Positions 18,839-29,940 are shown, counted from the first letter of the stretch. The stretch: DNA of 64,000 bases from Histomonas meleagridis (GCA_020186115.1 WSYJ01000030.1:372001-436000), one strand, 5' to 3'. Numbers and translations: made by a program. Notes: generated by a model from the letters alone, not told the origin.

Positions 18839-19231
18839 ATGCCATACACTCAATTCGTTGAATTCGGACGCGTTGCACTTGTTTCCTATGGTCCCCTTGC
18901 TGACAAGCTTGCTGTCATTGTCGACATTGTTGATGACAAGCGTGTTATGATTGATGTAATTGGATCAGAAGAACCACGTCAAATGATCCCAATTAAACGC
19001 TTAAAGCTTACTGACATTGTTGTTAAAATTGAACGTGCCGCTAAGAAAGAAGCAGTTGCTGCCGCTGTTAAGGAAGCTGATGCAGTTGCCAAATTTGAAG
19101 AAACAAAATGGGGCAAAAATCTCAAAGCTGCCTATGCCAAGTCCCAGATGAATGACTTCCAACGTTTCAAGCATGCCAAGCTTGCAGCCAAGCGTGCACA
19201 ACTTGTCAAGGAACAACTTGCAAAGAATTAA
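18839..19231 (+). CDS. RPL14: 60S ribosomal protein eL14 (130 aa)
   Basis: A component of the cytosolic large ribosomal subunit. The N-terminal SH3-like domain reads FVEFGRVALVSYGPLADKLAVIVDIVDDKRVMIDV, with PIKRLKLTDIVVKI following, both hallmarks of eL14. The C-terminal half is a basic, Ala/Lys-rich helix (KWGKNLKAAYAKSQMNDFQRFKHAKL). Length is usual for protist eL14. GC content and codon choice are clearly higher than in neighbouring genes (CGT, GTC, CTT), as expected for a highly expressed gene. The ATG at 18839 is unambiguous. Confidence 0.97.
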   Translation: MPYTQFVEFGRVALVSYGPLADKLAVIVDIVDDKRVMIDVIGSEEPRQMIPIKRLKLTDIVVKIERAAKKEAVAAAVKEADAVAKFEETKWGKNLKAAYAKSQMNDFQRFKHAKLAAKRAQLVKEQLAKN

Positions 19232-19401
19232 ATACCAAAATCACACCTTAAGTAAACAGCAATATTTGCAATTCCTCTTTCTTTTATACACATTAATGAG
19301 CACAATAAAAACAATTTTATTTGTTTTTAGATTTATAACATCAAAAAAATTTCAATCGTTTGTTACCACATCAAAAATTCACTAGTGAATTATTATTTTA
19401 T

Positions 19402-22116
19402 TTAAGCCGAATCAAACACGCTTAAGAAGTCCTGCGCCTCTTCAACATTAGCGAAAACAAAATGTAAATGTTTTGCTGTTGATTCCTTTAATTCTTTAAT
19501 TTGTTTATTATCACCTTTAGTTGCCAAATTCGCCAATTTCTTTAAGAATCGTAATAATTCTCCTTTCTTATCCCATTCAAACACATCAGGAAATGCAGCT
19601 AAAGCATGTAAAGCAATTATAGGCACCTTTGTTTTCATCGCTATTACACCTTTATCACCATATCTTTGAATAGCGGACAAAAATCGTGGCAACATTTGAT
19701 CTATAAACACTTGTCCATTTTTCTTAAAATCAGAATCATTACCAGCGAACAATACGTCATTACTATCAACTCCATTAATTTTCAAATTATATTCAGATCG
19801 TAAAGAATGAGCCATTAATATAATACTTTCCAACGCTAAGTCGACAGGTTCAGAATCATTCCATTCTTTTCTTATTGCTTGAATTATTAATTTCTTTATA
19901 TGTTCATACGGGTTATTATTATCGATTGGCGAAGGCATTATTAAAACCAAATTTAATGCCTTTATATATAACTCAAATAAATCTTTTGAAGGTTGAATAT
20001 CTTCAATTGTATTTACAAACTCATTATAAAATGAATGTGCAAAACAAATTACATTACAAGTTAATGATACATTTGAACCTAATAATAATAACTTCGAACG
20101 TTCAATAACATTAGTAATTGTCGGAATAGTAACAAACGCAAATGATAATAAAGAACGTGTAATCACATCATAATTACCACGTTTTCTCGAGTATACTAAA
20201 GTTGCCAAACGAAAACTAATTCGACTAATTGTTGATAATATTCGATCACTTGAAGGAAATGAAGAACGAGCTGACAACAAAAAGTTCAAATGTGCTTCGA
20301 TATTATTACCGAAGTCGACATGGAACAAGAACCATTCGATTACTTGATTCGTTTTTTCTATTACATCTACAGGTGATAATATATTTAATGATTGATATAA
20401 TATTTGACTTAACTCTAAAAGTATTCGAACACATAATGGGTCATTTAACTCGAATTGTTTTACTGATACGTCATTTAATATGAAACGTGATATTTCGACA
20501 AGTGAACGTTCATTTAAGAAATCCATTAAATCGACAATCGAATTAATATGTTGTAATACTTCAGCAAAGTTTTTGCCTGATTTTACAGCATATATTATAC
20601 ATTCCGATACATTATTAGATAACTTATCAGATAATTTACCAACGCCATTGTTGTTTTCATTTAATTCGGATTTACGACTTTGAATGTTTTTACGTAATAA
20701 TGTAACAACATTCTTTAAAAAGTAATTCAAATAATGCGGCTGACAAAACTTTGCAATGAATTTAGTTAACGGTGACGCTACATATATGAAATCTTCAATG
20801 TTGACAAAAGCGCCCATTCGATTCCAGATGTCATTCATTAATTCTATGACATTGTCACTAATGACTGTGTTGTTTAGGGAATTGATCAGTTTATACAAAA
20901 GTGTCGGCTTAGGAATGACATCGTCACTTTTGTCAATTAACATTAACAATACATTATATATTTTGGCAACAAACTTGGGTGGTAACTCATCTAATAATAC
21001 AGATAATATAAATGATGATGGAATGCCAACACTATAAAATTCATTTAATGCTTCTTTAAGAAAATTGATGTCACCTACTGATACCATAACACTGACAAAG
21101 AATTCTAATGCTGGTCGATGCGTTTCAATGTATTTGGAGAATGAATAATCAATGATATTAAATTGGCGAGAAAATCCACGATTCTTAAAATGTAATAAGA
21201 AAGTCGCATATGACGTAAATAATGGTAATAATATATCACATGAAGTCTCTGGGAAATATGTATACAAAGTATACACTAAATACGCTCGAACATAAATACC
21301 AGACGAACCAGAGCCTAAACCAGGGATAGCTCCGATGATGTTTTGGATTGATTCTTTTGTTGTTCGAAATGGATGAAATTTGGTCGATCGTAAAAACGCA
21401 ATTTCTAATAGTAATCGAGGTAACAGTCGATCTGTGCGACATAGTATCATTGACCAGTTCAAACATAACAATTCGCGACAGCCTTCTTTGGATTCAAGAA
21501 AATTACCTTTTGCCGACTCATGAGAAGATATACGGTCATAAACAATATTACCGAAATGTTCCACTAGTTCCAACACTAACATAAATTGCGCCGGATAAAA
21601 TTGTGGAGATCTTGTGTTCATCAATAATCGACATGTTTTGGAGATAAGTTCTATCATTTCCAAGTGTTTTGATTCCTTATACAGAGTACTAAGCATTGCG
21701 CTTTGTTTCTTGATTTCATTACGTAGTCGTTCTTCATTTTGTTGCATAAGCGCAAGTTGTTGTGCCTCATCACTCGTGACAGCTAACTCTGCAAGTCGAT
21801 CACGCACTCGTTTAGATAGTAAATGGTAATTCTCGTTTTCTTTCATGAAGTCTGATGCGCGCGTTTGAAATGCGCCAAGACAATAATTCTTGAACTTGCT
21901 CCAACGCGACTGCATACTCATTGAAGAGCGGTCGCTTTGGATTGAGTCTGTGAATGGATCGGAATTTTTAGTGGATTCGATATCAAATGCTTCTTCAACG
22001 GAAACTTGTTGACCGAGAATCTCTACAGGAGATGGCTTAGGGGTAATCCTTTGATATCCTAATAAAACATCGGGGTCTTTATTAAGTGGAATTAAGTGAT
22101 AAGTTTCTTTTGACAT
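19402..22116 (-). CDS. VPS35L-like retriever subunit (904 aa)
   Basis: The protein matches VPS35L (C16orf62) along its length: LSKRVRDRLAELAVTSDEAQQLAL with a coiled-coil helix, then SPQFYPAQFMLVLELVEHFGNIVYDRI, CLNWSMILCRTDRLLPRLLLEIAFLRSTKF, SSGIYVRAYLVYTLYTYF, SRSSFPSSDRIL, and near the C terminus DSNDVLFAGNDSDF. VPS35L is the solenoid scaffold of the retriever complex, which recycles membrane cargo from endosomes together with the CCC complex. Length agrees with human (about 960). The frame is open from a GTG at 22173; I took the first ATG (22116, MSKETYHLIPLNK), although a few residues before it may be translated. It is head to head with Ran, 157 bp apart. Family assignment is from remembered similarity. 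Confidence 0.8.
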   Translation of the reverse strand: MSKETYHLIPLNKDPDVLLGYQRITPKPSPVEILGQQVSVEEAFDIESTKNSDPFTDSIQSDRSSMSMQSRWSKFKNYCLGAFQTRASDFMKENENYHLLSKRVRDRLAELAVTSDEAQQLALMQQNEERLRNEIKKQSAMLSTLYKESKHLEMIELISKTCRLLMNTRSPQFYPAQFMLVLELVEHFGNIVYDRISSHESAKGNFLESKEGCRELLCLNWSMILCRTDRLLPRLLLEIAFLRSTKFHPFRTTKESIQNIIGAIPGLGSGSSGIYVRAYLVYTLYTYFPETSCDILLPLFTSYATFLLHFKNRGFSRQFNIIDYSFSKYIETHRPALEFFVSVMVSVGDINFLKEALNEFYSVGIPSSFILSVLLDELPPKFVAKIYNVLLMLIDKSDDVIPKPTLLYKLINSLNNTVISDNVIELMNDIWNRMGAFVNIEDFIYVASPLTKFIAKFCQPHYLNYFLKNVVTLLRKNIQSRKSELNENNNGVGKLSDKLSNNVSECIIYAVKSGKNFAEVLQHINSIVDLMDFLNERSLVEISRFILNDVSVKQFELNDPLCVRILLELSQILYQSLNILSPVDVIEKTNQVIEWFLFHVDFGNNIEAHLNFLLSARSSFPSSDRILSTISRISFRLATLVYSRKRGNYDVITRSLLSFAFVTIPTITNVIERSKLLLLGSNVSLTCNVICFAHSFYNEFVNTIEDIQPSKDLFELYIKALNLVLIMPSPIDNNNPYEHIKKLIIQAIRKEWNDSEPVDLALESIILMAHSLRSEYNLKINGVDSNDVLFAGNDSDFKKNGQVFIDQMLPRFLSAIQRYGDKGVIAMKTKVPIIALHALAAFPDVFEWDKKGELLRFLKKLANLATKGDNKQIKELKESTAKHLHFVFANVEEAQDFLSVFDSA

Positions 22117-22273
22117 TGGAATATGAGCGGTTACGGTTTTACTATATCTTTGGTTTAACGGTCGATGTTCCACAATGATTTTTTTCTATGATAATGTGGT
22201 CATTTCACTCACACGAAATATTTTGAAAGAATAAAACGGTTTTGTCATGGTCTGAAACAATCCAAAAGGGTAA

Positions 22274-22906
22274 ATGCAGGCAAAACTCGTACTCGTAGGT
22301 GATGGTGGTGTTGGTAAGACAACATTCGTCAAGAGACATCAAACAGGTGAATTCGAAAAGAAATATATTCCAACATTAGGTGTTCAAGTATCTCAATTAT
22401 CATTCCAAACAACACATGGTGTTTTAACATATAACATTTGGGATACAGCAGGACAAGAACGTTTTGGTGGTCTTCGTGAAGGTTATTATCTTGAAGCTAA
22501 TTGTGCTATCATCATGTTCGACGTTACATCGCCTACAACATATCGTAATGTCCCAACATGGCATCGTGATTTAGTGCGTGTTTGCCCAAATATCCCAATT
22601 GTTCTCGTTGGTAATAAGATTGATGTTCGTGACAGGAAAGTTCAAGCAAAGCGCGTTATTTTCCATAAGAAAAACAACATGAGATACTTCGAAATCTCAG
22701 CTAAAAGTAACTATCACTTTGAACTTCCATTCCTTTCATTAGCCCGTTCATTATCAGGTGATCCTAATCTTCAATTCACTACAGCAACTGTTTTGATGCC
22801 ACCAGAAGTTGAAATGGATCCAAATCTTGCTGCACAATATGAAGCTGAACTTCAACAAGCAGAAGCTATTCCACTTCCAGAAGATGATAATGATTTCCTT
22901 AATTAA
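22274..22906 (+). CDS. RAN: Ran GTPase (210 aa)
   Basis: Ran drives nuclear import and export and spindle assembly. Nearly every diagnostic element is present: [25 protein letters not shown] (switch I), [17 protein letters not shown] (switch II), [32 protein letters not shown], and the acidic C-terminal tail (LPEDDNDF) that distinguishes Ran from Rab proteins. There is no prenylation motif, as expected. AACGGTT at 22235-22241 lies about 33 nt upstream of the ATG. Confidence 0.97.
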   Translation: MQAKLVLVGDGGVGKTTFVKRHQTGEFEKKYIPTLGVQVSQLSFQTTHGVLTYNIWDTAGQERFGGLREGYYLEANCAIIMFDVTSPTTYRNVPTWHRDLVRVCPNIPIVLVGNKIDVRDRKVQAKRVIFHKKNNMRYFEISAKSNYHFELPFLSLARSLSGDPNLQFTTATVLMPPEVEMDPNLAAQYEAELQQAEAIPLPEDDNDFLN

Positions 22907-23225
22907 AAAATTAAATAACATTTTTTTGCTTTTATGTTTCAACAGTTGATACAATAAAAGTATTAAAACATTTTTATATGAATAATGATACCAAATTTAA
23001 TTTCTGATTGAGCAGTGCATTTTACATTTTAGTGCCAATATTTCTAATCTACAAAATGGACTTGCTATTATGTCTAAAAAAAAATCTACCGAACCAATTT
23101 TTCGAAATTTTTATTTCTTTTTCGTGTGCAGTATTCAATTTAGAATGTAATATATTGAATATAATTTGATCGAATTATTAACTTTTTCGATGTTATTTAA
23201 TCGTGATGTGCGATGAATATGGGTA
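22907..23225. other. Intergenic before the hAT insertion
   Basis: This 319-bp AT-rich stretch holds the Ran 3' end and no gene of its own. Its last bases (ATGAATATGGGTAATGGTGAT, up to 23233) read as the start of a small ORF that continues on the far side of the transposon. Confidence 0.45.
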
Positions 23226-23233
23226 ATGGTGAT
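23226..23233. repeat. Left 8-bp target-site duplication of hAT element
   Basis: ATGGTGAT abuts the left terminus TAGGGTTTCC and is repeated exactly at 25860-25867 after the right terminus. Eight bp is the diagnostic size for hAT transposition. Confidence 0.95.
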
Positions 23234-25859
23234 TAGGGTTTCCGAAAACGGTACTCGTACTTTTTAACCGTTTTTTGTCATAACGTTTAAACAGGTACAA
23301 GTACAAAAAGTGACGCATATGAAAAGTGACATGACACCCAAAGTACAAAAAGTGACATTTATATTTGTTTTATGCGTTTTTTCCGATACATTTGAGTAAT
23401 TTATAAATATATTCAAATTATTTTGCATGTATATATGTTGATGAAAATATTATCAGAATACTATTTAAAAATCTATTTTAAGAGACACAATAATTTAAGA
23501 TAAAAAAATTTTTTGGAGTAGACCGTTTATATGATGATCGTTAACCGCTATTTATTGTGTAAATTGAAATGATTAAAAGATTTATTTTAAAAATAAAAAT
23601 AAAAAAGATATTTATAATTAGAATAAGAATAAGAATAAGAATAAAATTAAAATAAAATACAATAGATTTTTCATCAAAAAATATTTAATTGACAGTTTCA
23701 ACTCATTATGATATTAAAAATTATATCATTTCATAAAATATCATCAAAATCAGCAATTATATTATCATATTACATAATTATTCATTTATAACAAATACAC
23801 ACACTTATAAAAATATATTTTAGTTGAATTTATTTAGCTTAATAAATCAGCATTAACATAGAGAAAAGCTCTTTCAGTTGCACTTTCTTTGGACAATGCA
23901 CCGCACTGGTCTGGTAAAGCATATCTTGCCATTGAAAATACTCGCTCTATGTTTGCTGAACTTGCTTTAAAACAAAAGTACTTTTCAGCAATTTTGAATG
24001 AATTTGGGAATTGTTTTGACTATATTTCCGAAATGATACAATATTTGTATTATCTGGAATTCTAACTTTTTTAAATAGCTTGTATTCATTTGCATTTCGT
24101 GTTGCATTTCGAGATCTAGGCGAGGTGTTTATGTTATTTTGGTTAGTTTGATGTGGAATTTTTGATTTCAAGTAATTTTTAGCTTCGATATAATATTTTT
24201 TTAATTCATATGGCAAAAGCTTTTTGCCATCTAAACAAGGGTTAAGAATTGCTGCAATGGTTAGGTTATTAAGAAATTCTTCATATTTAATTAACCTTGT
24301 AAATAGTGTATTTTTTAAATTGTTGGATTGTTGAATGAATCCACTCATATGCATTTCCTGAGTTATCTCTTGATAAATTTCCATTACTAAATCTAGGGCA
24401 CAAATAAAAATATCATTTGAATCACTTTCAAGCTTTTTTGTAATATTGCTAATTTTCGTTATATAAGGCAAAATTGCATTTAAATATATCCAATCATTGT
24501 CATTTAATTTATCATCATCTTTTATTTTTTATAATTCGATTGACCTATCCTTAATTTAATAAAATTCGTAAATTTCCTTACGAAGTTGACATGCACGTTT
24601 GATTGAATTATATAAAGAAAGCCACCTAATTTCAATGTAACTCGGAATAATTTTACACTTTTTACCTTTCAAAGTAAGATATTGTTTGAATTGGCAATTG
24701 TTATATAAAACACTTAATTTATTGATAATTTGTTTGAGAGTTAAATCATTTGATATCCAATCAAGAAAAGCTCTATTTATAATATGAGAGCAACATGGTG
24801 TCCATTCAATGCCTGATATTTTGATTGCTTTTCTTACAGAAGATGCACAATCTGTGCATGTACAGGCAATTTTATTTCTATCTAGGTTATAACAAGCTAA
24901 ATTTTCATCCAAAATTCTGGAAATAACGCTTGATGTTCTGCTTATATCGTCCGGAACCGTTAAACATAATAAATAATAACCACTCTCGATTGTTACCGAA
25001 ATTCCAATAAAATTATAATTATACCTGATATATTCATCAAGAGAAAGGAAATAATATGGACATTGATCAAGAATACTTCTAATTTTCGATTGAATCATTA
25101 AATAAGTTTCATGGAATCTAGTTTCAAATGTCTCTAATGAAGGTAATGAATATGGAAATAATTCGGCAAACGATTTAAACTTTATTATTGAATGTGGAAT
25201 TGCATTAACTGCAAAAAAATTTATTATTATTCTATCTAAATCCTTCTTCCATAATTGTGAAGTATAATGTTTTGCTTTAACATGTTTTGAAACATTCCCT
25301 GGATCTGAAGAAATATATTTGTTACACAAAGAACAAAAGCCAATTTTACACCCAATCATCAAATAAATATAATCATGATTTTTATGTTTTTGTGCAAAAG
25401 AAAGAGTAATTGAGTTTGGTGGTTTGGGTACAATTATTTTTGGTAATTGATTCAGTCTATTAAAGTCAAAAATTTCATTAGCTTCAATAAATGGAATACT
25501 TACAATATTTTGCATCCGAAGAAATGATGTGATACCAGATCGATTTGAGATAATCTAATAAATTTTTATCAAAATTCGAAGTTTGAATCTAAACACATGA
25601 CTTTGAACTTAAAAATCAAAAATTTTGAATTCAAAAACTGCATCATTTAAGAAATAATGCAATTTTTATCACCAAGTTTTTGAATGGTCTATTTTTAACC
25701 GGAATTTGGCGGTTAATGTACAAGTACAAGTACCTTCTTTTAAGAAAAATCGATAAACCAACCAAAAAAAAGTACTTCCAGATTGAGAGACACTTTTTGT
25801 ACAAGTACTTTGCGTCACTTTTAACCGATCGTACAAGTACTTTATTCTAGGAAACCCTA
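23234..25859 (-). mobile_element. hAT DNA transposon, 2.6 kb, full-length but with a broken transposase
   Basis: The element starts TAGGGTTTCC and ends with its exact inverse GGAAACCCTA. The inverted repeats continue imperfectly inward, both sides carrying GTACTNGTAC-like motifs and TTTTAACCG. Subterminal regions hold many copies or half-copies of GTACAAGTAC and GTACAAAAAGTGAC in both orientations (23250-23355 and 25715-25850), likely transposase-binding clusters. It is flanked by perfect 8-bp duplications ATGGTGAT. The single transposase-like gene on the minus strand has two in-frame stops and one frameshift, so the element is probably non-autonomous now but could be mobilised by an intact relative. 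Family: hAT superfamily by termini, target-site length and the C-terminal dimerisation motif. Confidence 0.95.
23834..25515 (-). pseudogene. hAT transposase, inactivated
   Basis: From ATG at 25515 the first 319 residues include a BED-type zinc finger (CSLCNKYISSDPGNVSKHVKAKH, C-x2-C ... H-x4-H, near residue 65) and RNase H-like hAT core segments (YFLSLDEYIRYNYNFIGISVTIE; CTCTDCASSVRKAIK; WTPCCSHIINRAFLDW). An in-frame TAA at 24558-24556 and a second TAA about 35 nt further on interrupt the frame, which then resumes unchanged to 23947. There a frameshift moves the last part into another frame: the hAT dimerisation motif ASSANIERVFSMARYALP, ending at a TAA at 23836-23834. So damage is two nonsense codons and one indel. 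All parts of a normal hAT transposase seem present, only broken. Confidence 0.88.
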
Positions 25860-25867
25860 ATGGTGAT
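25860..25867. repeat. Right 8-bp target-site duplication of hAT element
   Basis: ATGGTGAT, identical to 23226-23233, directly follows the right terminus. Confidence 0.95.
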
Positions 25868-26223
25868 AAACCAAAAGGCTTCCGGAAGATCCTTGAAAAC
25901 AGAGCTCGAGATCAGTGAATAAAGCTGACTGTCGCGTGAACTTCGATGTAATTTCATCAACATTGAAATTCCAATACGACGATAAAGTTGTGAATTTTTG
26001 AATAACATGCTACACAATTTAATACATACAAATATCTGAGGCTCAAAATGGAATAAAGCAACATGTTGATAATTTGAAATAAATTGTATAGTTTACGTGC
26101 TTCTTTTTTCAAATTAATCGCTTTTTCAATGGAGTGATGTGATGTGTGTTTGAAGTGATATGAACAAACTACAACATTTGCCAAATCTCTGTGGCTCTAC
26201 AGTAACGACCATTTTATTCAAAA
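25868..26223. other. Remnant coding-like stretch beside the hAT insertion
   Basis: Immediately after the target site the plus frame continues GDKPKGFRKILENRARDQ then stops; another plus frame at about 25895-26000 reads RVNFDVISSTLKFQYDD. Joining across the transposon gives an ATG-initiated frame, so the hAT probably landed in an already degraded gene or a short leader ORF. I do not recognise the protein. The stretch also contains the upstream region of the DcpS-like gene. Confidence 0.3.
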
Positions 26224-27233
26224 ATGTCAAGCGAAGAGCAGGCAACACAACCCAAGGAAGTTCTCTCGAATCCTTGATTCGATTCCACAAACTAAAAGCG
26301 TTTTCTTATTGGGTTCCATAGATGAAAAGGATGTCATTATATTATTGGAAAAGACTCATTTCAATACAAATGATAATGCTTTTGAGCAAAGTAAAGATGG
26401 AGATAATACAAGTGAAGCTAAATTTTCAGATATTAAATCGATAGAAGATTTGAAAGAGAATAAAACAAATGATATTTATCATTGGGGGTTAGCTATCTTA
26501 GAGCAAGACATGGAACATAATCCCACTGCTAAGATAATATTGATATATTCTGCCAAAGCCACTCATATTGAAAAATATGGAAAACAAAAGTCCCATTTCA
26601 TAAAAGAAACACCTGAAGTTTCTCATGAAATTGTTGAATCTCATATCAAAGAGATGTGCTCAGAAATAAGATTAAAATGGGTTCACAACATCTTATATGA
26701 AGGAGCCGAATCTGATCGTGAGATTTACAGAGAATATGATCCAAATGATATACAACAGTTTCGTCATATTACTAGAAATGAAATGGAATGGCTCTGATTT
26801 AGATTCCATGTATTTAATTGCCATAGTATATCTAAATGACATTCATTCATTACGTGATTTGAAACCAAAGGATCAACCATGGTTAAAAATGTTGATGAGA
26901 AAGATTAAAGCTGTTATATCCACGAAATATTCGGTTCATCCTGATGAATTAAGAATATATATTCATTATCAGCCATCGCATTATCACTTCCATATTCATA
27001 TCATGAATATATTAAATCCAGGATTGGGATTTTCAATTGCAACAGGAAAAGCAATTTTACTGGATGAAGTAATCGAACAATTAAATTATATGGGAGGTGA
27101 AGGATATGAAAGAAGTACTCTATATTATGTACTTGGAAAAAACCACGAGCTATGGAAAAGAGGCTTGAATAAAGTGGTGGAAAAGCAATTGGAAACAGAA
27201 GGAACGTCAAATATTCCTCCACAGGATAAATAA
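26224..27233 (+). pseudogene. Scavenger decapping enzyme DcpS-like gene with two +1 frameshifts
   Basis: DcpS hydrolyses m7G cap remnants after 3'-5' mRNA decay and belongs to the HIT family. Similarity runs in order through three frames: ATG at 26224 (MSSEEQ), then SVFLLGSIDEKDVIILLEKTHF in the next frame from about 26252, and after about 26755 a third frame with MKWNGSDLDSMYLIAIVYLNDIHSLRDL. This third frame carries the histidine triad HYHFHIHI (about 26980-27005) that contains the catalytic His. Length matches intact DcpS. Both breaks are single-base +1 shifts, so this is a young pseudogene, a sequencing error, or (least likely) a frameshifted functional gene. The hAT right end lies about 360 bp upstream. 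Confidence 0.8.
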
Positions 27234-27524
27234 AAAACCAATGGTTTTTTAATTTTTAAATTTGTGATTTTGGTTTTTTCATTCTTTTGCTCAAACGTTG
27301 AGACAAAAGTTCCATATTCGACTTGGAGTGAAATTCATTAAATTATGCATGAAGTTTTAATTGGAAATGTTGATGAAAGTCAAAACGTTACAAAAACGAA
27401 TTTTTATTTAGGCGTGTGACAAATAAACAGTTGCTTGGATAGGTGGAAGATTTTCGTTGTCGTAGTCATAGAATTCCATTTCTTCTTCTTCAGGTCTGCT
27501 GGTTCATTTTTCAACAAGAAATAT

Positions 27525-28072
27525 CATTTCAAACAAATTTTGATTTTAATCAAACAATTAATCCATCACTTTATGAAAGATGTGATTATGCAGCATTTTT
27601 CTATTAAATGTTTTAAATATTTACTTATAAATAATGCAAACGTTGAAGATACAGGTAAATATGCAGTTGTAGGTGGAAATGAAGAAATCATTCATTTATA
27701 CTAACAAAATCATTCATTATTTAAATATGCATATGAAGCAGCAATTGAATTTCATCGAAATTACATCTTTCATTATTTTTATGATAATAAGAAATTAATT
27801 ATTTAGAAGAATTTGGAAAGCTTTGTATTTTATATAATAATTATGAAATATTTTCATTTTTAGTTAAAGAAGAAATGAGAATCAATGATTATATTATTAA
27901 TGAAGCAGCAACTATTAGAAATATTTATTTAGTTGAATGTTTTCTTAAAGATCATTCAGTTCGGCATGATATATTGGCATTTTTATCTGAATCAAGAAAT
28001 ATTGAAGTTGTTGAATACTTATTAAATCAAAAAGGAATTGTTATTAATGTTGAAGATATTTATTTGTTTTAA
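27525..28072 (+). pseudogene. Degraded DUF3447 ankyrin gene fragment
   Basis: Pieces of the family in shifting frames: FDFNQTINPSLYERC (27541 on) with an internal deletion before the YAAFF segment, KCFKYLLINNANVEDTGKYAVVGGNEEIIHLY ending in a stop at 27702, then AYEAAIEFHRN, and finally an open frame from 27875 (MRINDYIINEAATIRNIYLVE to VINVEDIYLF) with the family's usual end. The N-terminal 200 residues are absent. Stops and frameshifts show it is dead. It is closest in wording to the neighbour at 30709. Confidence 0.85.
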
Positions 28073-28394
28073 TTAAAATTTAATTTAATAATTTCTTGTT
28101 TCAAAATATTATTTTTGATTTCAAATATTTATTAGAGCATTTATAGATGAAATTTTGGTATATTTGGAAAAAATAGAAAAGAACAATATTAATAATTAAA
28201 AAATGAAATTATTTAATAAATAAAAATGATATTTGGTTTATTTCAATGTGTTAAATGATAAAATAATAAAACATTCTTATAGCCTATAAAAAAATATTTT
28301 CATTAAAGAATAGCATTGGATTGAATGGATATTTTTTAAGTTTAAAAATGCGAATTTGACATTTTCTTTAGTGTTTATTGAAACGAAATATTGT

Positions 28395-29788
28395 TTAATT
28401 CATAAGTCTTCCAAAGAATTCGATTCTGTTCAGTGTAAGGTAGTAGGTGCCACACCAGTTCTTATCAGTTTGTGTTAGCTTCAAATAACGGAATTGTTCT
28501 TGCTTTCCTTGAATCTCAAAAAATGCTTCTTTACTGTATCCATTTAGTGAACCATTATTGGATATTTCATCAAGAATTGTCCAATTACTTTTGTCATTAG
28601 AACCCTCCAATTTCCAACTTTTAAGATATTGTGGACCCCAATTATTTGAAGATTTTAATGAATATGCAGTGAGAGAAACTTTTCTATCTTTGAAATCGAA
28701 TATAATAAATTGATTTACAATGTTTTGTGTACCGAAATATCCTTCATCTTGTACAATACTGCTTAATGGATATCTTTTATCATTGATAAATGAAGATGCT
28801 ATCACTTCAATTGTTCCATTTGTTATAATATTTCAATTACTTTGTTTTGTGAGATGATCAAGAATTCCATTAAATTTATTTGTTCCGTCATATTTAGATA
28901 GAAAAGGTAAAAATCTCTTTAGAAATTCTTCGTCAGATCTTTTGCCTCGAATTTTTTTAAGCGCAGGCCACAGATCACCGATTTTATCTGGCGGAATTGA
29001 ATCAATAATGGATGTCAATCTATCAGAATCTTCTTCTTCTAAAAATTCACTGTGAATATATTTAAATAAGACATAAAATTCTGGATTTTGTTGATATTTT
29101 CTAATAACAAAATCAAGCAATGATTTTTCATTTAAAAGTTTGAGTTTATCACATTTCAAAAACAATTCTAATTGTGACAACGAAAAATTTTGATCTTTAA
29201 TTCTTCAGAATGTTTTGCTCCATATTCAATTTCTTTGTCAATATTAACTCCTGCTTTCGTTTTGGTGTGAAGAATATTTATTAAATTGTCATTATTGATT
29301 TCAAGAGATAATTTTTCTATAAGTTCTGGATTTTTAAGATGGTTAAAAATGTTGATAAGTGGATCTTTCAAATCAATAATATTAACACTTTGTCCATGTA
29401 ATAAATTCTCTAATTTATGAATTATTTCATCTGTTACAACTTCGTCAACTTTTAAAAAAATCATTTTTGGGTTTTTAGCTTTCATATTTGAAACAACAGG
29501 TGAAATAAATTCTGCAAGGAAGTCAGGTACTTTTAATACTTTATTATTTTGAAATCGAAACTCGAAATTATTTTCATAATTTTTAAAATTAATTCTTTTT
29601 AAACCTTCTACTGAAAGTGAAAAATTCAATAAACACTTACAATTGAAATTTTCTTTATAAGGCCTAATGCCACAATTTGATATCGATTCCATAAGTCGTA
29701 ATTTATGTGAAACAATGCTAATGCAAAAAATGCCATTACAATTTTCGGAGCTAACGGTTGCCACATTTAAAAAACCGTTGGAAACCAT
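28395..29788 (-). pseudogene. BTB/BACK-like protein with C-terminal F5/8C domain, broken
   Basis: Three open pieces form one protein. The first (29788-29168) has FEFRFQNNKVLKVPDFLAEFISPVVSNMKAKNP, a BTB-like segment, and helical repeats. The second (29180-28833) has ESLLDFVIRKYQQNPEFYVLFKYIHSEFL, BACK-like. The third (28805-28395) is an F5/8 type C (discoidin-like) domain: GTQNIVNQFIIFDFKDRKVSLTAYSLKS, then YLKSWKLEGSNDKSNWTILDE, RYLKLTQTDKNW, and NRIEFFG. Pieces one and two are joined by a one-base shift in an A/T homopolymer near 29180, and pieces two and three share the same frame with a single TGA at 28835-28833. This domain order is common in trichomonads. Two lesions only, so recent death or sequence error. 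Confidence 0.75.
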
Positions 29789-29940
29789 AAATTGCTATAT
29801 TTTTTTATATGCCAATACTAAGTGAGGGCGCTAGTTTAGTCATTGTGTTGTAGGAATATAGATGGCGTTTTCCAATATGAGTATCAAATTAGTTTAAAGA
29901 TATTTTAAATATTTTCTCAAATTTATGTCGTCGTTCACCT

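Noticed and set aside
23610-23650. AATAAG microsatellite
   Set aside because: A handful of copies inside the hAT non-coding end; no functional indication.
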